The notes: generated from the sequence alone by a model not told the origin. A stretch of 64,000 nt of DNA from Cerasicoccus maritimus (GCA_031296935.1 JAVDPD010000005.1:124001-188000); one strand, 5' to 3'. Positions 1-8,367 are shown, counted from the first letter of the stretch. Numbers and translations: made by a program.

Positions 1-2
1 TC

Positions 3-500
3 TATCGCTATGCACGCTCAGTCGAGTTTGGCGACTTCGCGCCCTTGGGCATTTTGCCGAGCGATGCAACAGGCGGCGATCTCGTGCTACTCGGCAAGAA
101 TGCAATCCTGCGCACCTCGATACAGCAGCCGTGGCAGGCACTGCAAAATCTCTCCACCTACGAATCTGACTTGGATGACATTGTTTATAACCAGATTGCC
201 GTAGGTGAGCTCAATGGCGAAAACGGCCCGGAGTTTGTGCTTATCGATGGGCAAAATAACGTCCTTGAGGTCATCAAATATGTTGCCCCGGATACGTGGC
301 AGAGCGCCTTGCATTTCAACGTCTTTGAGGAAGATATCCACTACGGTGGCCGCAAGGGCGCCCCGCTGGAGCCGCGAGAGGTCATCATTGGCGACTTCAC
401 CAATGATGGTCGCCAGGACATCATCCTGCTCGTGCACGACCGGATGCTCCTCTACCCACAAGGCGGGGCGGAGCCAGTCGCAGGACAAGCAGTTAATTAA
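3..500 (+). CDS. C-terminal part of an FG-GAP/VCBS-repeat-like protein (5' truncated by window edge)
   Basis: The reading frame is open from base 3 to a TAA at 498-500, so the gene begins left of the window. The visible 165 residues contain two stretches of FG-GAP style: one reading VGELNGENGPEFVLIDG and one reading IGDFTNDGRQDIILLV. Such Asp/Asn-Gly calcium-loop repeats build beta-propeller blades in secreted or cell-surface proteins; that is family knowledge, and the role here is unknown. The gene runs convergently into the PhoX-family gene, and the two stop codons overlap by 4 bases. The sequence before residue 1 is not visible, so a signal peptide or enzymatic domain cannot be judged. Confidence 0.7.
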   Translation, partial: YRYARSVEFGDFAPLGILPSDATGGDLVLLGKNAILRTSIQQPWQALQNLSTYESDLDDIVYNQIAVGELNGENGPEFVLIDGQNNVLEVIKYVAPDTWQSALHFNVFEEDIHYGGRKGAPLEPREVIIGDFTNDGRQDIILLVHDRMLLYPQGGAEPVAGQAVN

Positions 501-1858
501 GCGGTTGGCCAAGGGCCAGTCATGGCAATCGTCAGGCCCGGGGCGTTTTGGATGTTGAAAAACAGCGTTTTACCGTCGGGTGAGAAACACGCACCAGCCA
601 GCTCCGAGCTGTTATACATACACTTAGCGAGGTGGTAGATTTCGCCCTTCGGCGTCACTCCGACCAGGCGTTTATGTGGCGCATTGGAGTCTTCGCAGAT
701 GATGACATCGCCCCAGGGCGCAACTACGAGGTTATCCGCGTTCTGCATGAGGTCGGAGTCGTGGGACTCGATGAATAGCTCCAACGTGTCTGGCTTTTCA
801 CCGCGCCCCGGCACGAGACGGAAGATTTGGCCAAACATCTGGGGGCCGCCCGTGGTGCAGGCAAAGTAGATTTCGTCGTCACCCGTCCAAATGCCTTCGG
901 TCCGGGCAAAAATCGCGGCACCTTGCTTTTGTGCGCGGAAACGCAAGTCGTCCTGCGGCGCTTCGACGTCATCTAAGTCCACCCAATCCACTTCGAAGCT
1001 TTTGTTGAGCGGAAATTGCGTGCTGCCGCCCGGGTTGTTGCGAGTATCAGCCGGACCACCCTTGATCACGAGAGCTTGGAGTTTGCCGGAGTCGAGTTTC
1101 TCTGGCTTGTCCGGCACAAAGCGGTAGAGGCTGGCGTCGCCCAGGTCCTCAGTTTGGTAAACGATGCTAGTGGCTGGATCGACTGCGATTGCCTCGCGAC
1201 GAAAGCGTCCCATTGCCTTAAGCGGCTTGGCTTGCTCGAGCTCGGGAGTCAGGGTGGCGCTGACTTCAAAGGCGTAGCCGTGATCTTGCTTGTAACCATC
1301 GCCAGCCTTAACCGAGCTTTCCTCGCAAGTAATCCAAGTGCCCCAAGGGGTCGGGCCGCCCGCGCAATTGCGCTCCGTGCCCAGTAGTCGCATGAATTCC
1401 TTTTCGACTTGGCCACTTTTCGGATTGTAAACCAAAATCGAGCAGCCGCCGATGCACGGCATGTTGTTTTGGCGTACATCATAAAGCTTGCTGTGGTCGA
1501 TTTCCGCATAGCGCTCATTGAGCAGACCAAACGGTCCGAGCGGGCGCCAGGGGTATTCGTTCTCATGGTTTCGGATGAGTATCACGCGGCCATGCGGACC
1601 AGGGAAAGCCGCCATGCCGTCCTGCTTGCCCGGAGACAGTAGGCCGTCGGCCATTGGCTTGCCAGTTTGTGAAATGATCCGATAGGTGAAACCTTTGGGC
1701 AAATCGAGCACCTTGTTAGGATCGGGCAGGAGAGGGCCGAAGCCCGCTGAAGGCGTCACACTGCCGTCGGCCATCAGCTTTTGCAGGCCACCAAAGCCTA
1801 GTGTGAGTACGGCGCCAGAGACGCCGATGGCTTCCAGGAATTCTCTGCGATTTAACAT
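497..1858 (-). CDS. PhoX-family (DUF839) protein with Tat signal
   Basis: The product has 453 residues. It starts with a twin-arginine signal (NRREFLEAIGVSG, residues 3-15) followed by a hydrophobic stretch, so a folded, cofactor-bearing enzyme is likely exported by Tat. PhoX/DUF839 motifs are visible: RNHENEYPW, NCAGGPTPWGTWITCEES with the family's metal-site cysteine, HGYAFEV, EDSNAPHK and ELAGACFSPDGKTLF. PhoX enzymes are calcium/iron phosphatases, but many DUF839 members have no tested activity, so phosphatase function is inferred. The gene stands alone on this strand, facing the FG-GAP gene. The region upstream of its start is AT-rich. Confidence 0.85.
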   Translation of the reverse strand: MLNRREFLEAIGVSGAVLTLGFGGLQKLMADGSVTPSAGFGPLLPDPNKVLDLPKGFTYRIISQTGKPMADGLLSPGKQDGMAAFPGPHGRVILIRNHENEYPWRPLGPFGLLNERYAEIDHSKLYDVRQNNMPCIGGCSILVYNPKSGQVEKEFMRLLGTERNCAGGPTPWGTWITCEESSVKAGDGYKQDHGYAFEVSATLTPELEQAKPLKAMGRFRREAIAVDPATSIVYQTEDLGDASLYRFVPDKPEKLDSGKLQALVIKGGPADTRNNPGGSTQFPLNKSFEVDWVDLDDVEAPQDDLRFRAQKQGAAIFARTEGIWTGDDEIYFACTTGGPQMFGQIFRLVPGRGEKPDTLELFIESHDSDLMQNADNLVVAPWGDVIICEDSNAPHKRLVGVTPKGEIYHLAKCMYNSSELAGACFSPDGKTLFFNIQNAPGLTIAMTGPWPTA

Positions 1859-1985
1859 TGGCTAATAAAAAAAGTGGATTTTTTTGCTAAAGTGATGCAC
1901 AGATGTGGTCGATATTGAATGAAATTGCTGAATTTGACTGTTTAGAGTTTCTTTTCGGCAAGCGCGCAGATTGTATACACTCTTA

Positions 1986-2732
1986 ATGAATTCGACTGAA
2001 CCAACGTTGAACATCTACTTTGCTGGGGATCTTTTTACACACAAAGACCTCATGGGCAATGCTATGTTGGCAGAAGCCATTTCGGAACTGTCCGACCAAA
2101 GATATTGCAGCGTACTGCCGCAGAATTTCCCAGCTCGATGCAAATCATTGCGGCAAGTGCGAGACCAAAAGCTTCTCAATTTATTGGAATGCGATCTGGC
2201 ACTGTTTAATTTTGACGGGGCCGAAATAGAAGCGGGTGCAGTTGTTGAATTTATGACAGCCAAGTTCGCGGATATTCCTACGGTGATCTTGCGTACTGAT
2301 TCGCGAGGACTTAATGATGCGCCAGAAGATATTCATCCGTGGACGCTCATGGCTCATTTTTTTCCACGCACTGAGGTCGAAGAACTTAACGCTGCTTCCA
2401 TTTACCAGAATGTATTCGAAGAATTTCCGATGACCGACGCGAGTGACGTTTTGATTGAAGAACGAAGCTCAGAGGTATCGAGGACGATGGTTCGGGTGAT
2501 TGCTCAAGCGGTCGTGGACGCTTTTGACCGTGTTTGTGAGCAGCCAACCCGAATGCACGAAATGGAGCCTGAAATCGTGTACAACTGGCTTTCACGTTTT
2601 TTCGGTGCAGAAATTTCTGCTTCGGAGTGCCAACAGACCCTGCAAAGAGCTTTGGCGCGTAAACGTGAGCGTGGTTTACTGCCCAAGTCTGCTGCCAAAT
2701 CGTCAGATGCGAAGAATTTTCGCATCAGCTAG
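1986..2732 (+). CDS. nucleoside 2-deoxyribosyltransferase-like protein
   Basis: The 248-residue product starts best at the ATG at 1986; the frame extends back to a TTG at 1971 with no ribosome-binding site for either. The N-terminal half resembles the nucleoside 2-deoxyribosyltransferase/DRTGG-like Rossmann fold: IYFAGDLFTHKDL near the start, then a LLECDLALFNFDGAEIEAG segment and PTVILRTD. Family members cleave N-glycosidic bonds of (deoxy)nucleosides; a matching activity here is inferred. The C-terminal roughly 90 residues are helical and basic and I do not recognise them. There is no operon partner: the gene is followed by about 180 bases of non-coding DNA. Confidence 0.6.
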   Translation: MNSTEPTLNIYFAGDLFTHKDLMGNAMLAEAISELSDQRYCSVLPQNFPARCKSLRQVRDQKLLNLLECDLALFNFDGAEIEAGAVVEFMTAKFADIPTVILRTDSRGLNDAPEDIHPWTLMAHFFPRTEVEELNAASIYQNVFEEFPMTDASDVLIEERSSEVSRTMVRVIAQAVVDAFDRVCEQPTRMHEMEPEIVYNWLSRFFGAEISASECQQTLQRALARKRERGLLPKSAAKSSDAKNFRIS

Positions 2733-2914
2733 TAACTACTCAGCAAAGCATGCCGGCCCAACATGCCGTCATCAGGCAAGTGAATGAACTGGCTTGTAGG
2801 CTCCATAGTCCCAATTGAGCTACTCGCAGCAGGTGAATAGCTGATTCCACAAACCTCTAACGTTCAAAGGCGTGGTTTACGGTCAAACTGAAAGGTGAAG
2901 TAGAGTGAGCGACG

Positions 2915-3058
2915 TTACTTTTCCTGCGGCGTTTTCGCGTGCATGCTCTGTGCCTGACGACTCCAGCGAAACTCAAGCCACATATCCATTGCGAGAGCTG
3001 CCAGTACAACGCAGCCCATTCCGTAAATGACAACATTAAGTCCTTGTGTGAATTCCAT
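2915..3058 (-). CDS. possible small single-pass membrane protein (47 residues)
   Basis: A short frame runs from ATG at 3056-3058 to TAA at 2915-2917. It encodes 47 residues with one clear transmembrane segment (LNVVIYGMGCVVLAALAM) and a basic, soluble tail ending in HAKTPQEK. The arrangement of an N-terminal EF..GL segment, GMG inside the helix and a polar tail is reminiscent of the oxaloacetate-decarboxylase gamma type of small subunits. This is only a resemblance, and no partner subunit is nearby. No Shine-Dalgarno sequence is visible. A 10-base perfect palindrome (CACATATGTG) lies just upstream of the start. It could be a chance frame. Confidence 0.4.
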   Translation of the reverse strand: MEFTQGLNVVIYGMGCVVLAALAMDMWLEFRWSRQAQSMHAKTPQEK

Positions 3059-3277
3059 GTTACGAATGTCACATATGTGTCACATAAGGTCAAGTTCGAT
3101 TTTTGTTACATTTGTTTAGTATATTTAATACACATGGCGCGTGTGATTACTGATCTGCGTTAAGGCGCCCGAATAAGTGAAAAGTTTTGATTGCCATTAT
3201 CGCCCAACCTGATTCTTTGACTCGATTCCGCACTATTCAGTCGCGGACAACACTGAAAAACTAAAATACCGATACAC

Positions 3278-3886
3278 ATGAGCGAATACCTCCTGTCCGT
3301 ACAAAAACGTGAGGGCATCGGCCGTGGTAATTCACGCCGCCTGCGCGCACAGGGCCAGATCCCTGCAGTCATCTACGGCACGAGCGGCAACCGCAATCTC
3401 GCGGTCGCTGAGCGTGATTTCCATATGCTGCTGCGCGAAGTTGCGGGTTCCACCGCCGTCATCACCCTCAAGATCGACGAAAACGAGAGCATCAACGCAC
3501 TCATCCACGAAACGCAGCGCGATCCGCTTACCGACCGTTTCCGCCACATCGACTTCCTCGAAGTGGTTGCCGGCCAGCTGATTCACGCCCACATCCCGGT
3601 CCACCTTAAAGGTGAGTCCATCGGCGTGAAGAACGGCGGCGTTCTGGAACACGCTATCCACGAAGTGCAGGTTCACTGCATGCCGCGTCACATCCCGGAA
3701 TACGTTGAAATTGACATTTCCACGCTGAATGTTGGCGATGCGATCCACCTCGAAAACCTGCCCACGCTCGAAGGTGTCACCTACGACGGTGAGCCGGACA
3801 TGGTGATCGTCTCGGTAGGCGAGCCGGCGAAGGCCGAGCGCACCGCTACCGAAGAAGCAACCGAGGAAGCAGCAGCCGCTGAATAA
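3278..3886 (+). CDS. rplY: 50S ribosomal protein bL25, long (CTC) form
   Basis: This 202-residue protein binds 5S rRNA in the large ribosomal subunit. The N-terminal domain (about 1-95) carries the L25 signature RLRAQGQIPAVIYG and RHIDFLEV. The C-terminal TL5/CTC beta domain (about 95-185) carries LEHAIHEVQVHCMP and IPEYVEIDISTLNVGD. It ends in a low-complexity Glu/Ala tail typical of the long form. It is the first gene of a translation/replication cluster with pth, rpsF and ssb, an order common in bacteria. A hairpin follows its stop, so part of the transcription may end before pth. Confidence 0.95.
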   Translation: MSEYLLSVQKREGIGRGNSRRLRAQGQIPAVIYGTSGNRNLAVAERDFHMLLREVAGSTAVITLKIDENESINALIHETQRDPLTDRFRHIDFLEVVAGQLIHAHIPVHLKGESIGVKNGGVLEHAIHEVQVHCMPRHIPEYVEIDISTLNVGDAIHLENLPTLEGVTYDGEPDMVIVSVGEPAKAERTATEEATEEAAAAE

Positions 3887-3897
3887 CCTTTAAACAC

Positions 3898-3931
3898 AAC
3901 GGAATCGGCGCAGCACGCTGGTTCCGTTTTC
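3898..3931 (+). terminator. putative intrinsic terminator or attenuator after rplY
   Basis: AACGGAATC (3898-3906) can pair with GGTTCCGTT (3920-3928) with one G-T pair across a 13-base loop, and a short T run follows. The T run is only four long and pth starts 15 bases later, so partial read-through is expected. Confidence 0.5.
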
Positions 3932-3945
3932 TGTTCTTTGCCAAA

Positions 3946-4551
3946 ATGGCCGTAACTGTCATCGCCGGACTGGGAAACCCCGGGACGGAGTATCGAGGCA
4001 CAAGGCACAATGTCGGTTTTCAAGTCGTAGATTGCTTAGCGGAAAAGTGCGGCGGCGAGTGGAAAATGCAGAAAAAACTGCAGGCGCAAACCGCTAAAAT
4101 CAATTTTGCTGGCGATTCGATCCTACTGGTAAAACCCGAAACCTTCATGAACAACAGTGGCGTCGCCGTCGGCGCGGCCATGCGTTACCTGAAGGCTCCG
4201 GTGGATTCGGTAGTTGTCATTTACGATGAGATCAATCTGGATCTCGGGCGCTGCAAAGTGTCCGTCAAAGGCAGCAACGGCGGCCACAACGGCGTCGCCA
4301 GCTTGCTCCAGCATCTCGGCAACGGCTTTGTCCGCTACCGAATCGGCATTGGGGGCAACCCTCACAAAGGACAATTAACCAATTGGGTCCTTGGCAAGTT
4401 CACTTCAGAAGAAAATAACGTTATCCAGTCGCGCATTCCGGACTACCTCAACGGCCTCAAAATGCTGGTCGAGCAGGGGACCACAGTCGCGATGAACCGA
4501 ATTAACACCAGAATTCCACCAACTCCGAAAAATGAGTCAGACAGCAACTAA
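3946..4551 (+). CDS. pth: peptidyl-tRNA hydrolase
   Basis: The 201-residue product hydrolyses peptidyl-tRNAs released by stalled ribosomes. The family landmarks are all present: GLGNPG near the start, the catalytic His in TRHNVGF, KPETFMNNSG, IYDEINLDLG with the catalytic Asp, and the GSNGGHNGVASL loop. Length is normal for bacterial Pth. The 3' end overlaps the start of rpsF by 20 bases in another frame, which suggests translational coupling. The last dozen residues (PPTPKNESDSN) are a consequence of this overlap and probably unstructured. Confidence 0.96.
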   Translation: MAVTVIAGLGNPGTEYRGTRHNVGFQVVDCLAEKCGGEWKMQKKLQAQTAKINFAGDSILLVKPETFMNNSGVAVGAAMRYLKAPVDSVVVIYDEINLDLGRCKVSVKGSNGGHNGVASLLQHLGNGFVRYRIGIGGNPHKGQLTNWVLGKFTSEENNVIQSRIPDYLNGLKMLVEQGTTVAMNRINTRIPPTPKNESDSN

Positions 4552-4831
4552 GCGCTACCGCGCAAACTTCATCCTCGACACCCGTAACTACACCGAGTCG
4601 ATCGAGACGCTCATCGAAAGCATCAGCGAAGCCATTACCAGCCTTGGCGCCACCGTCACCAAGGTTGACAACAAAGGCTCCCAGGATTTCATCCGCGTGA
4701 CCGACCGCCGCATGCCAAGTGGCGTTTACGTGAACTACGAGATCGAGGCTGGCCCGGAAATTCCCGCTCAAATGCAGGAGAAGTTCCGTTTGGACAAGAC
4801 CGTCAATCGCATCCTCGTCCAAAGCATCTAA
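4532..4831 (+). CDS. rpsF: 30S ribosomal protein bS6
   Basis: The 99-residue protein matches bS6 in size and pattern: RYRANFILDTRNY for strand 1, a long helix with IESISEAITSLGATVTKV, and YVNYEIEAGPEIPAQMQEKF. It binds 16S rRNA together with bS18. The ATG at 4532 lies inside the end of pth. It is followed by ssb after 66 bases that include a stable hairpin. No rpsR gene is visible next to it, unlike the classical rpsF-ssb-rpsR order. Confidence 0.93.
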   Translation: MSQTATKRYRANFILDTRNYTESIETLIESISEAITSLGATVTKVDNKGSQDFIRVTDRRMPSGVYVNYEIEAGPEIPAQMQEKFRLDKTVNRILVQSI

Positions 4832-4847
4832 GCTAAATTTTGCGAGT

Positions 4848-4876
4848 CTGGCGGGGTCATTCTTGACTCCCGCCAG
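4848..4876. other. hairpin between rpsF and ssb
   Basis: CTGGCGGG (4848-4855) pairs perfectly with CCCGCCAG (4869-4876), and the stem can extend inward with a one-base bulge (GTCA/TGAC). No T run follows. It could be an mRNA processing or regulatory structure rather than a terminator. Confidence 0.5.
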
Positions 4877-4897
4877 GCTTCCGCAGATTCTCAGCTT

Positions 4898-5344
4898 ATG
4901 GCCTCGTTTAATAAAGTCATCCTCATGGGCAACCTCGTCGCCGAACCCGAGATGCGGGTCACGCCGGGCGGCATGTCCATTTGTAAGTTTACCATTGCGG
5001 TGAATCGTCAATTCACCACCAAGGAAGGTGAACAGCGCGAGGAAGTGGCTTATGTCGACATTGATTCCTTTGGCCGTAGCGCTGAAGTCATTTCGAAATA
5101 CCTGGGCAAAGGCAGCCCAATCCTGGTGGAAGGCCGTCTGCGCCAAGACAAATGGGAAACGCCTCAGGGCGAAAAGCGCAGTAAGCTCATGGTGGTTTGC
5201 GAGAGCTTCAAATTTGTCGGTGGCCGAGATGGCGAAAATTCCGGCGGAGGAGAAGGTGGCTACGAACGTTCAGCGCCCCCACCACGCCAAACCAAGGCGG
5301 CACCTACGAAAGAAGACGACTTCGACGAAGACGTGCCGTTCTAA
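4898..5344 (+). CDS. ssb: single-stranded DNA-binding protein
   Basis: The 148-residue protein has the OB fold of SSB at residues 1-108 (FNKVILMGNLVAEPEMR, CKFTIAVNR, AEVISKYLGKGSPILVEGRL). A glycine-rich and proline-containing linker follows. The tail is the acidic DDFDEDVPF tip that recruits RecO, PriA, exonuclease I and others in well-studied SSBs. It acts in replication, repair and recombination as a homotetramer, by family. It is the last gene of the rplY-pth-rpsF-ssb cluster and is followed by a strong intrinsic terminator. Confidence 0.96.
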   Translation: MASFNKVILMGNLVAEPEMRVTPGGMSICKFTIAVNRQFTTKEGEQREEVAYVDIDSFGRSAEVISKYLGKGSPILVEGRLRQDKWETPQGEKRSKLMVVCESFKFVGGRDGENSGGGEGGYERSAPPPRQTKAAPTKEDDFDEDVPF

Positions 5345-5370
5345 GCACAAAGCAGCCGACAATTTCCTGA

Positions 5371-5404
5371 AACGCATGAACTCTACCGAGTCCGTGCGTT
5401 TTTA
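5371..5404 (+). terminator. intrinsic terminator after ssb
   Basis: A stem of about 13 pairs with one mismatch (5371-5383 with 5388-5400) closes a 4-base loop and runs into TTTTT. It lies 27 bases behind the ssb stop codon and ends the ribosomal/replication cluster. Confidence 0.85.
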
Positions 5405-5592
5405 CTGCTACCCCCAGAGGTTTAGATCGCTGAAATCAAGTCAAAGATCGTCACTGTCTCTTCCGGGGAGGCGCGATTGAGAACAAGCGGAATTCCTTTC
5501 TAGTAGATGATCCGTTCGCTCGTTGGATAATTCAAGAACTGATCAGCACATTCAGAATCCGGCAAAGGGACAGCAGGCTTCAGCTTGCTCCG

Positions 5593-5695
5593 CGCCAGTG
5601 CTAAGGAATGACACCGGCAGTGCTTCGGCATAGCACAGCCTGTGCTAAGTAATGACAGCGCCTGTGCTAAACCTTAACATCGCCAGTGCTAAGGC
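5593..5695. repeat. degenerate tandem repeat, about 22-bp unit x 5
   Basis: Five units of 21-23 bases share the core GCC[A/T]GTGCTAA. Their cores lie at about 5595, 5615, 5638, 5660 and 5682, and the second unit is the most diverged. The array occupies the gene-free stretch between ssb and the ankyrin-like gene. No reading frame runs through it. The rest of 5405-5833 shows no gene. Confidence 0.7.
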
Positions 5696-5833
5696 GAAGT
5701 CGTTGCCATGTGGTGTCGTCGCCTCGAAATCTTGACGAAGCGTTTCGCAAAGTCATTGTGCGATAATGAATATGCACCATTTTGTGTTTGATTATTTGTT
5801 TTTTGGTGGGAATTAAAATGCTACTGTTTTGAA

Positions 5834-6739
5834 ATGAATCAGTTCCAAAAAGACTGGGCGTTGTTCTTGAATGCTAAGGATGGTGACATCGAGAGAGCGA
5901 AAGAATTGATTGCTGAAGGCGCTAACCCTAATTTCGTTCAACCGAAAACGGGGCGGTTGCAGCCACATCAGCTATCGAGTGTTCTCTGCCGAGCTATTGG
6001 GCACGGACACAAAGAATTTATTGAGTTTCTATTCGATAATGGAGCAGTAATCCCCGAAACGAAGGAGTGGCAGAAGAAAGTTGGATATGCCGCACAATGC
6101 GCGGGGCGCCCAGATATACTTATTTTACTGATATCCTACGGATTGCCTGTTATTGATAATTACCAAGAATGGGCCGATAATGAAGGTCATCTTGCGTTGA
6201 AAGAGTATCTCGATTCGCATGTCGGACCAAGGACTATTCAATATGACATTGATAAGATGCTCGAAGTTGGAGCTTACCAATTCGTCATCGATTTCTGCGG
6301 ACAGATGCCACAATACTACGACGTTGCGTCGAGTGAGCTGTATGAAGAGGAAATTGTTGTTCGCGATGTTGGCGAGTTTTTACTGGATACGGGTAGCGGC
6401 TTTACATCGATGTATTTTAATGGACATTTCGATACCTTTGATCGTGCGCTTGCAGCTTTATCACAGATGAAGGAATCCCTCGCGTTCAGGGCACTACGTG
6501 AGGTTCGTTCCACTCTCGTAGAATTTGGATACCCGAATGAGCCGGAAGCTTCGAACCAATACGATGGCTTTCTAGATGAAGCTAGAAGAGAAGAGCTACA
6601 GGCTGCATTTGAGAGGCTTGATGCGAAATACTTTCACGGAGAAGATAGTCAAAGCCTTTGGCACAATCTCGATTTCATTGATAGAACACACGAATATGTG
6701 AAGTCGAATATCGAAATCTTTAGAAGACGGAATGCTTAA
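5834..6739 (+). CDS. ankyrin-repeat protein with C-terminal DUF4375/DMP19-like domain
   Basis: The 301-residue product has no signal peptide. Residues 1-130 read as two to three degenerate ankyrin units (AKDGDIERAKELIAEGANPN, GHGHKEFIEFLFDNGA, GRPDILILLISYGLP). The C-terminal half (about 180-295) resembles the DUF4375 family that includes the Neisseria DNA mimic DMP19: FTSMYFNGHFDTFDRALAAL, then a long acidic helix region, then DFIDRTHEYVKSNIEIF. The C-terminal assignment is by eye and moderate. The gene is richer in A+T than its neighbours and follows a tandem repeat, suggesting acquisition by transfer. No mobility gene is attached. Confidence 0.6.
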   Translation: MNQFQKDWALFLNAKDGDIERAKELIAEGANPNFVQPKTGRLQPHQLSSVLCRAIGHGHKEFIEFLFDNGAVIPETKEWQKKVGYAAQCAGRPDILILLISYGLPVIDNYQEWADNEGHLALKEYLDSHVGPRTIQYDIDKMLEVGAYQFVIDFCGQMPQYYDVASSELYEEEIVVRDVGEFLLDTGSGFTSMYFNGHFDTFDRALAALSQMKESLAFRALREVRSTLVEFGYPNEPEASNQYDGFLDEARREELQAAFERLDAKYFHGEDSQSLWHNLDFIDRTHEYVKSNIEIFRRRNA

Positions 6740-6802
6740 GCTATCACAGTTGGCTTGAAGTTGTAGCGTCTTGTTAAACAAGTCCGCCGATGAAGTTTCC
6801 GC

Positions 6803-8080
6803 TTACGCCGTCGCCTCGGCTGGCTTGAGCACGCCCAGTTCCGCCGTTTGGCGCAGGCGCTTGGATTCCCAGGCGACGATGAGCGCCAGGGCGAAGGCGA
6901 CCACGAAGGCGCCGCCGAAGATGTAGAGGCTGATTGCGTAGCTCTGCGTCTTTTCATAGACGAAGGCGCTGAGCATCGGGCCGACTACGCCCGCTGCGGC
7001 CCAGGCCGTGAGCAGGTTACCGAGGATGGCCGAGAGCTGCTTGACGCCGAACACATCGCCGATGAAGGCGGGCATCAGCGCGAAGCCGCCGCCGTAGCAT
7101 GAAATGATCACGCACACCGCGGCTTGGAAAAGGATTGGCTGCGAAATCTGGGGCAGGGCAAAGAAGATGCCGAACTGCAGCACGCAGAATATGCCAAACA
7201 CGCCCGCGCGGCCGAGGTAATCGCTCAGCGCGGACCAGCCGATGCGGCCGAGTCCGTTAAAGAGCCCCATTAGGCCGACCATCGTTGCGGCGGCTTCCGG
7301 CGAGAGGCCCGCTATTTGTTGGGACATCGGTGAGGCGGTCGAGATCACCGCGATGCCGCAGGTGATGTTGATGAACAGCATCGACCACAGGAAATAAAAG
7401 CGGCGCGTGCGCAGGGCTTCTTTCGCGGTGAGCTGCACGGGGTCTTCGCGGACGACTTTCTTCTTCTTACTTTGCGATGCAGAGTCCATGCCCGCCGGCG
7501 CCCAGCCTTCGGGAGGCGGCGCGAGGTAGCGCGAAGAAGCCATCATGATGACGAAGTAGGTGATGCCGGCGCCGATGAACGTTGCCGGGATGCCGAAGCT
7601 GTGAATCAGCAGGACAAAGATCTTGCTGGCAAAGAGCGCGCCGAAGCCAAAGCCCATCACGGCCAAGCCAGTCGCAAGCCCGCGTCGGTCGGGGAACCAT
7701 TTAACCAGCGTTGAGACGGGGCAAATGTAGCCAATGCCGAGGCCGATGCCCGCGATGACGCCGTAGCCCAGATAGAACATCCAGATCTGCGCCTGCTGCA
7801 CGGCGACGCCGGCCAGGATCAGCCCGATCCCGTAAAACACCGCCGCGATCTGACCGCTGAGCCGCGGGCCCATTTTCTCGACTTTCACGCCGAGGAACGA
7901 CGCCGATAGCCCAAGCACGAGGATCGCGATGCTGAACGACCACGCCGTCTGCGACGGCTGCCAGCCAACGGTCTCCAACAGCGGTTTCTTGAACACACTG
8001 TAGGCGTAAACGCTGCCAATGGAGACGTGCACCCCCATCGTCGATGCGGCAATGAGCCAACGGTTTTTGATCTTATCCAT
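6803..8080 (-). CDS. MFS transporter, oxalate/formate antiporter (OFA)-like
   Basis: The 425-residue integral membrane protein has 12 predicted helices in two halves separated by a basic cytoplasmic loop (SQSKKKKVVRED). OFA-type marks are visible: a G.HVSIGSVYAYSVF first helix, WFPDRRGLATGLAVMGFG, and the second-half GRIGWSALSDYLGR. I chose the ATG at 8080 because the longer frame would begin with TTG at 8161, next to a repeat element. OFA members exchange oxalate, formate or other small organic anions. Because pflB and pflA lie directly upstream on the same strand, export of formate or a related acid is a reasonable inference. A nested palindromic element separates it from pflA. Confidence 0.85.
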   Translation of the reverse strand: MDKIKNRWLIAASTMGVHVSIGSVYAYSVFKKPLLETVGWQPSQTAWSFSIAILVLGLSASFLGVKVEKMGPRLSGQIAAVFYGIGLILAGVAVQQAQIWMFYLGYGVIAGIGLGIGYICPVSTLVKWFPDRRGLATGLAVMGFGFGALFASKIFVLLIHSFGIPATFIGAGITYFVIMMASSRYLAPPPEGWAPAGMDSASQSKKKKVVREDPVQLTAKEALRTRRFYFLWSMLFINITCGIAVISTASPMSQQIAGLSPEAAATMVGLMGLFNGLGRIGWSALSDYLGRAGVFGIFCVLQFGIFFALPQISQPILFQAAVCVIISCYGGGFALMPAFIGDVFGVKQLSAILGNLLTAWAAAGVVGPMLSAFVYEKTQSYAISLYIFGGAFVVAFALALIVAWESKRLRQTAELGVLKPAEATA

Positions 8081-8160
8081 TTTGATTTCTAAACGTTTAT
8101 CAGCAGGAATAACGCCTTTTCCAGAAAGTGTGGAATTAGCTGTGTTTCTTGGATTCGTCA

Positions 8161-8339
8161 ACTGGAGGGCGATGCTCTGTCATCGCCGGTATAATCCATC
8201 TCGAAAAGGTAGGGACGGTTGCCCTCAACCGTCCGCCTCGCATCAGTGGCCTATTTGATGAAACCGGACGGTTGAGGGCAACCGTCCCTACCCAATTTGA
8301 TCAATTGGCGGCGGCGATGGCGGAGCATCGCCCTCCAGT
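8161..8339. repeat. nested inverted-repeat (REP/BIME-like) element
   Basis: The outer arms 8161-8188 and 8312-8339 match in 26 of 28 positions as inverted copies. The inner arms 8208-8234 and 8266-8292 are a perfect 27-base inverted repeat. Each arm is itself palindromic: GGACGGTTG/CAACCGTCC with a 4-base loop in the inner arms, and GGCGATG/CATCGCC in the right outer arm. The element fills most of the gap between pflA and the OFA transporter and would form strong hairpins in that transcript. Frames running through it are artefacts. Confidence 0.85.
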
Positions 8340-8367
8340 GAGGAAACTGTTGGTGAGCCTGTTTACC

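Noticed and set aside
5593..5695. CRISPR-like array
   Set aside because: Repeats are directly abutting with no unique spacers and are degenerate; no cas genes are nearby.
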